From Gammaproteobacteria bacterium (GTDB lineage Bacteria > Pseudomonadota > Gammaproteobacteria > Beggiatoales > Beggiatoaceae), in the NCBI GenBank assembly GCA_003645255.1, contig QNES01000029.1:1-32246 (forward strand): DNA of 32,246 nucleotides, given 5' to 3'. Both the position numbers and the translations under genes were made by a program. The notes beneath the pieces are model-generated. The model had not been told where the DNA came from. It saw nothing but the letters and a program-made list of their open reading frames with translations, and did no database searches. Positions 32,096 through 32,246 of the stretch are shown one piece after another; position 1 is the stretch's first letter, and each line of letters begins with the position of its first letter.

Positions 32096-32246
32096 TCAGG
32101 CAACCGGCGGAATCATTTCACTGACATGCACGGGAAATTGATTAACGACGCGATCTTGAAAATAATGGGTTAAAGTTTTGCGTATGACTGGAAAGGCTAG
32201 TTTTTCCCAAGGAATTTTATCCTGACTAAAAAGCTGTACTTCTAAA
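32096..32246 (-). CDS. NUDIX hydrolase, C-terminal part (partial)
   Basis: Open from the right edge to a TGA at 32096-32098; the last 49 residues. The segment EVQLFSQDKIPWEKLAFPVI, then RKTLTHYFQDR, is the usual C-terminal end of a NUDIX-family pyrophosphatase subgroup (pattern F-x-x-D-I-PW-x-x-LAFP-x-x-R). The NUDIX box itself would lie outside the window, so substrate and start cannot be judged. The gene is convergent with amgK-murU. Confidence 0.7.
   Translation of the reverse strand, partial: LEVQLFSQDKIPWEKLAFPVIRKTLTHYFQDRVVNQFPVHVSEMIPPVA

Overview
The window (32,246 bp, AT-rich, many short intergenic palindromes) looks like a chromosomal segment of a gammaproteobacterium. The gene order murG-murC-murB-ddl-ftsQ-ftsA-ftsZ-lpxC, followed by a convergent dciA-type gene and an M23 peptidase, is typical of gammaproteobacteria. 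Low GC, abundant hairpin repeats, heptanucleotide tandem repeats and decayed toxin-antitoxin loci suggest a large sulfur-oxidising filament such as Beggiatoa/Thiotrichales. That placement is an inference from style, not a marker-gene result.

Layout. (1) 1-372: remnant of a PIN-domain toxin locus. (2) 353-3244, minus strand: a complete nucleotide-loop assembly operon for cobalamin, transcribed cobU-cobT-cobS-cobC. (3) 3466-3971: a ParE/RelE-type toxin-antitoxin locus with a broken toxin. (4) 3972-4473: palindromic repeat elements. (5) 4474-13456: the downstream half of the dcw cluster (murG to lpxC), making peptidoglycan precursors, divisome proteins and the first committed lipid A step. (6) 13472-15834: dciA-like helicase loader (minus), M23 peptidase and a PH-domain membrane protein. 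(7) 15920-19224, minus: a two-gene unit of a cyclic-nucleotide-binding protein and a nucleotide-transporter-like membrane protein with a HEAT-repeat tail. (8) 19878-20751: type II secretion pseudopilins gspH-gspI. (9) 20803-26436, minus: a 1481-residue multi-domain glycosyltransferase and a DUF2333 protein. (10) 26544-27077, minus: a toxin-antitoxin locus in which both genes are frameshifted. (11) 27359-29085: DUF502 membrane protein (plus) and the heat-shock sigma factor rpoH (minus). (12) 29808-31474: amgK-murU, the MurNAc salvage route to UDP-MurNAc. (13) 32096 to the edge: C-terminal part of a NUDIX hydrolase.

Functionally the region is dominated by cell-wall growth: murG/C/B/ddl (synthesis), ftsQ/A/Z (division), M23 peptidase (remodelling) and amgK-murU (recycling).

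The most notable structure lies outside the ordinary genes: a family of about eight intergenic hairpins whose arms differ but remain complementary; three separate decayed toxin-antitoxin loci; heptanucleotide tandem repeats just upstream of two genes (the giant glycosyltransferase and amgK); a 40-residue coiled-coil repeat inside the glycosyltransferase; and the cNMP-binding/NTT-HEAT pair, which I consider the best candidate for an undescribed functional system. No CRISPR array, tRNA, rRNA, intact transposase or phage gene was seen.
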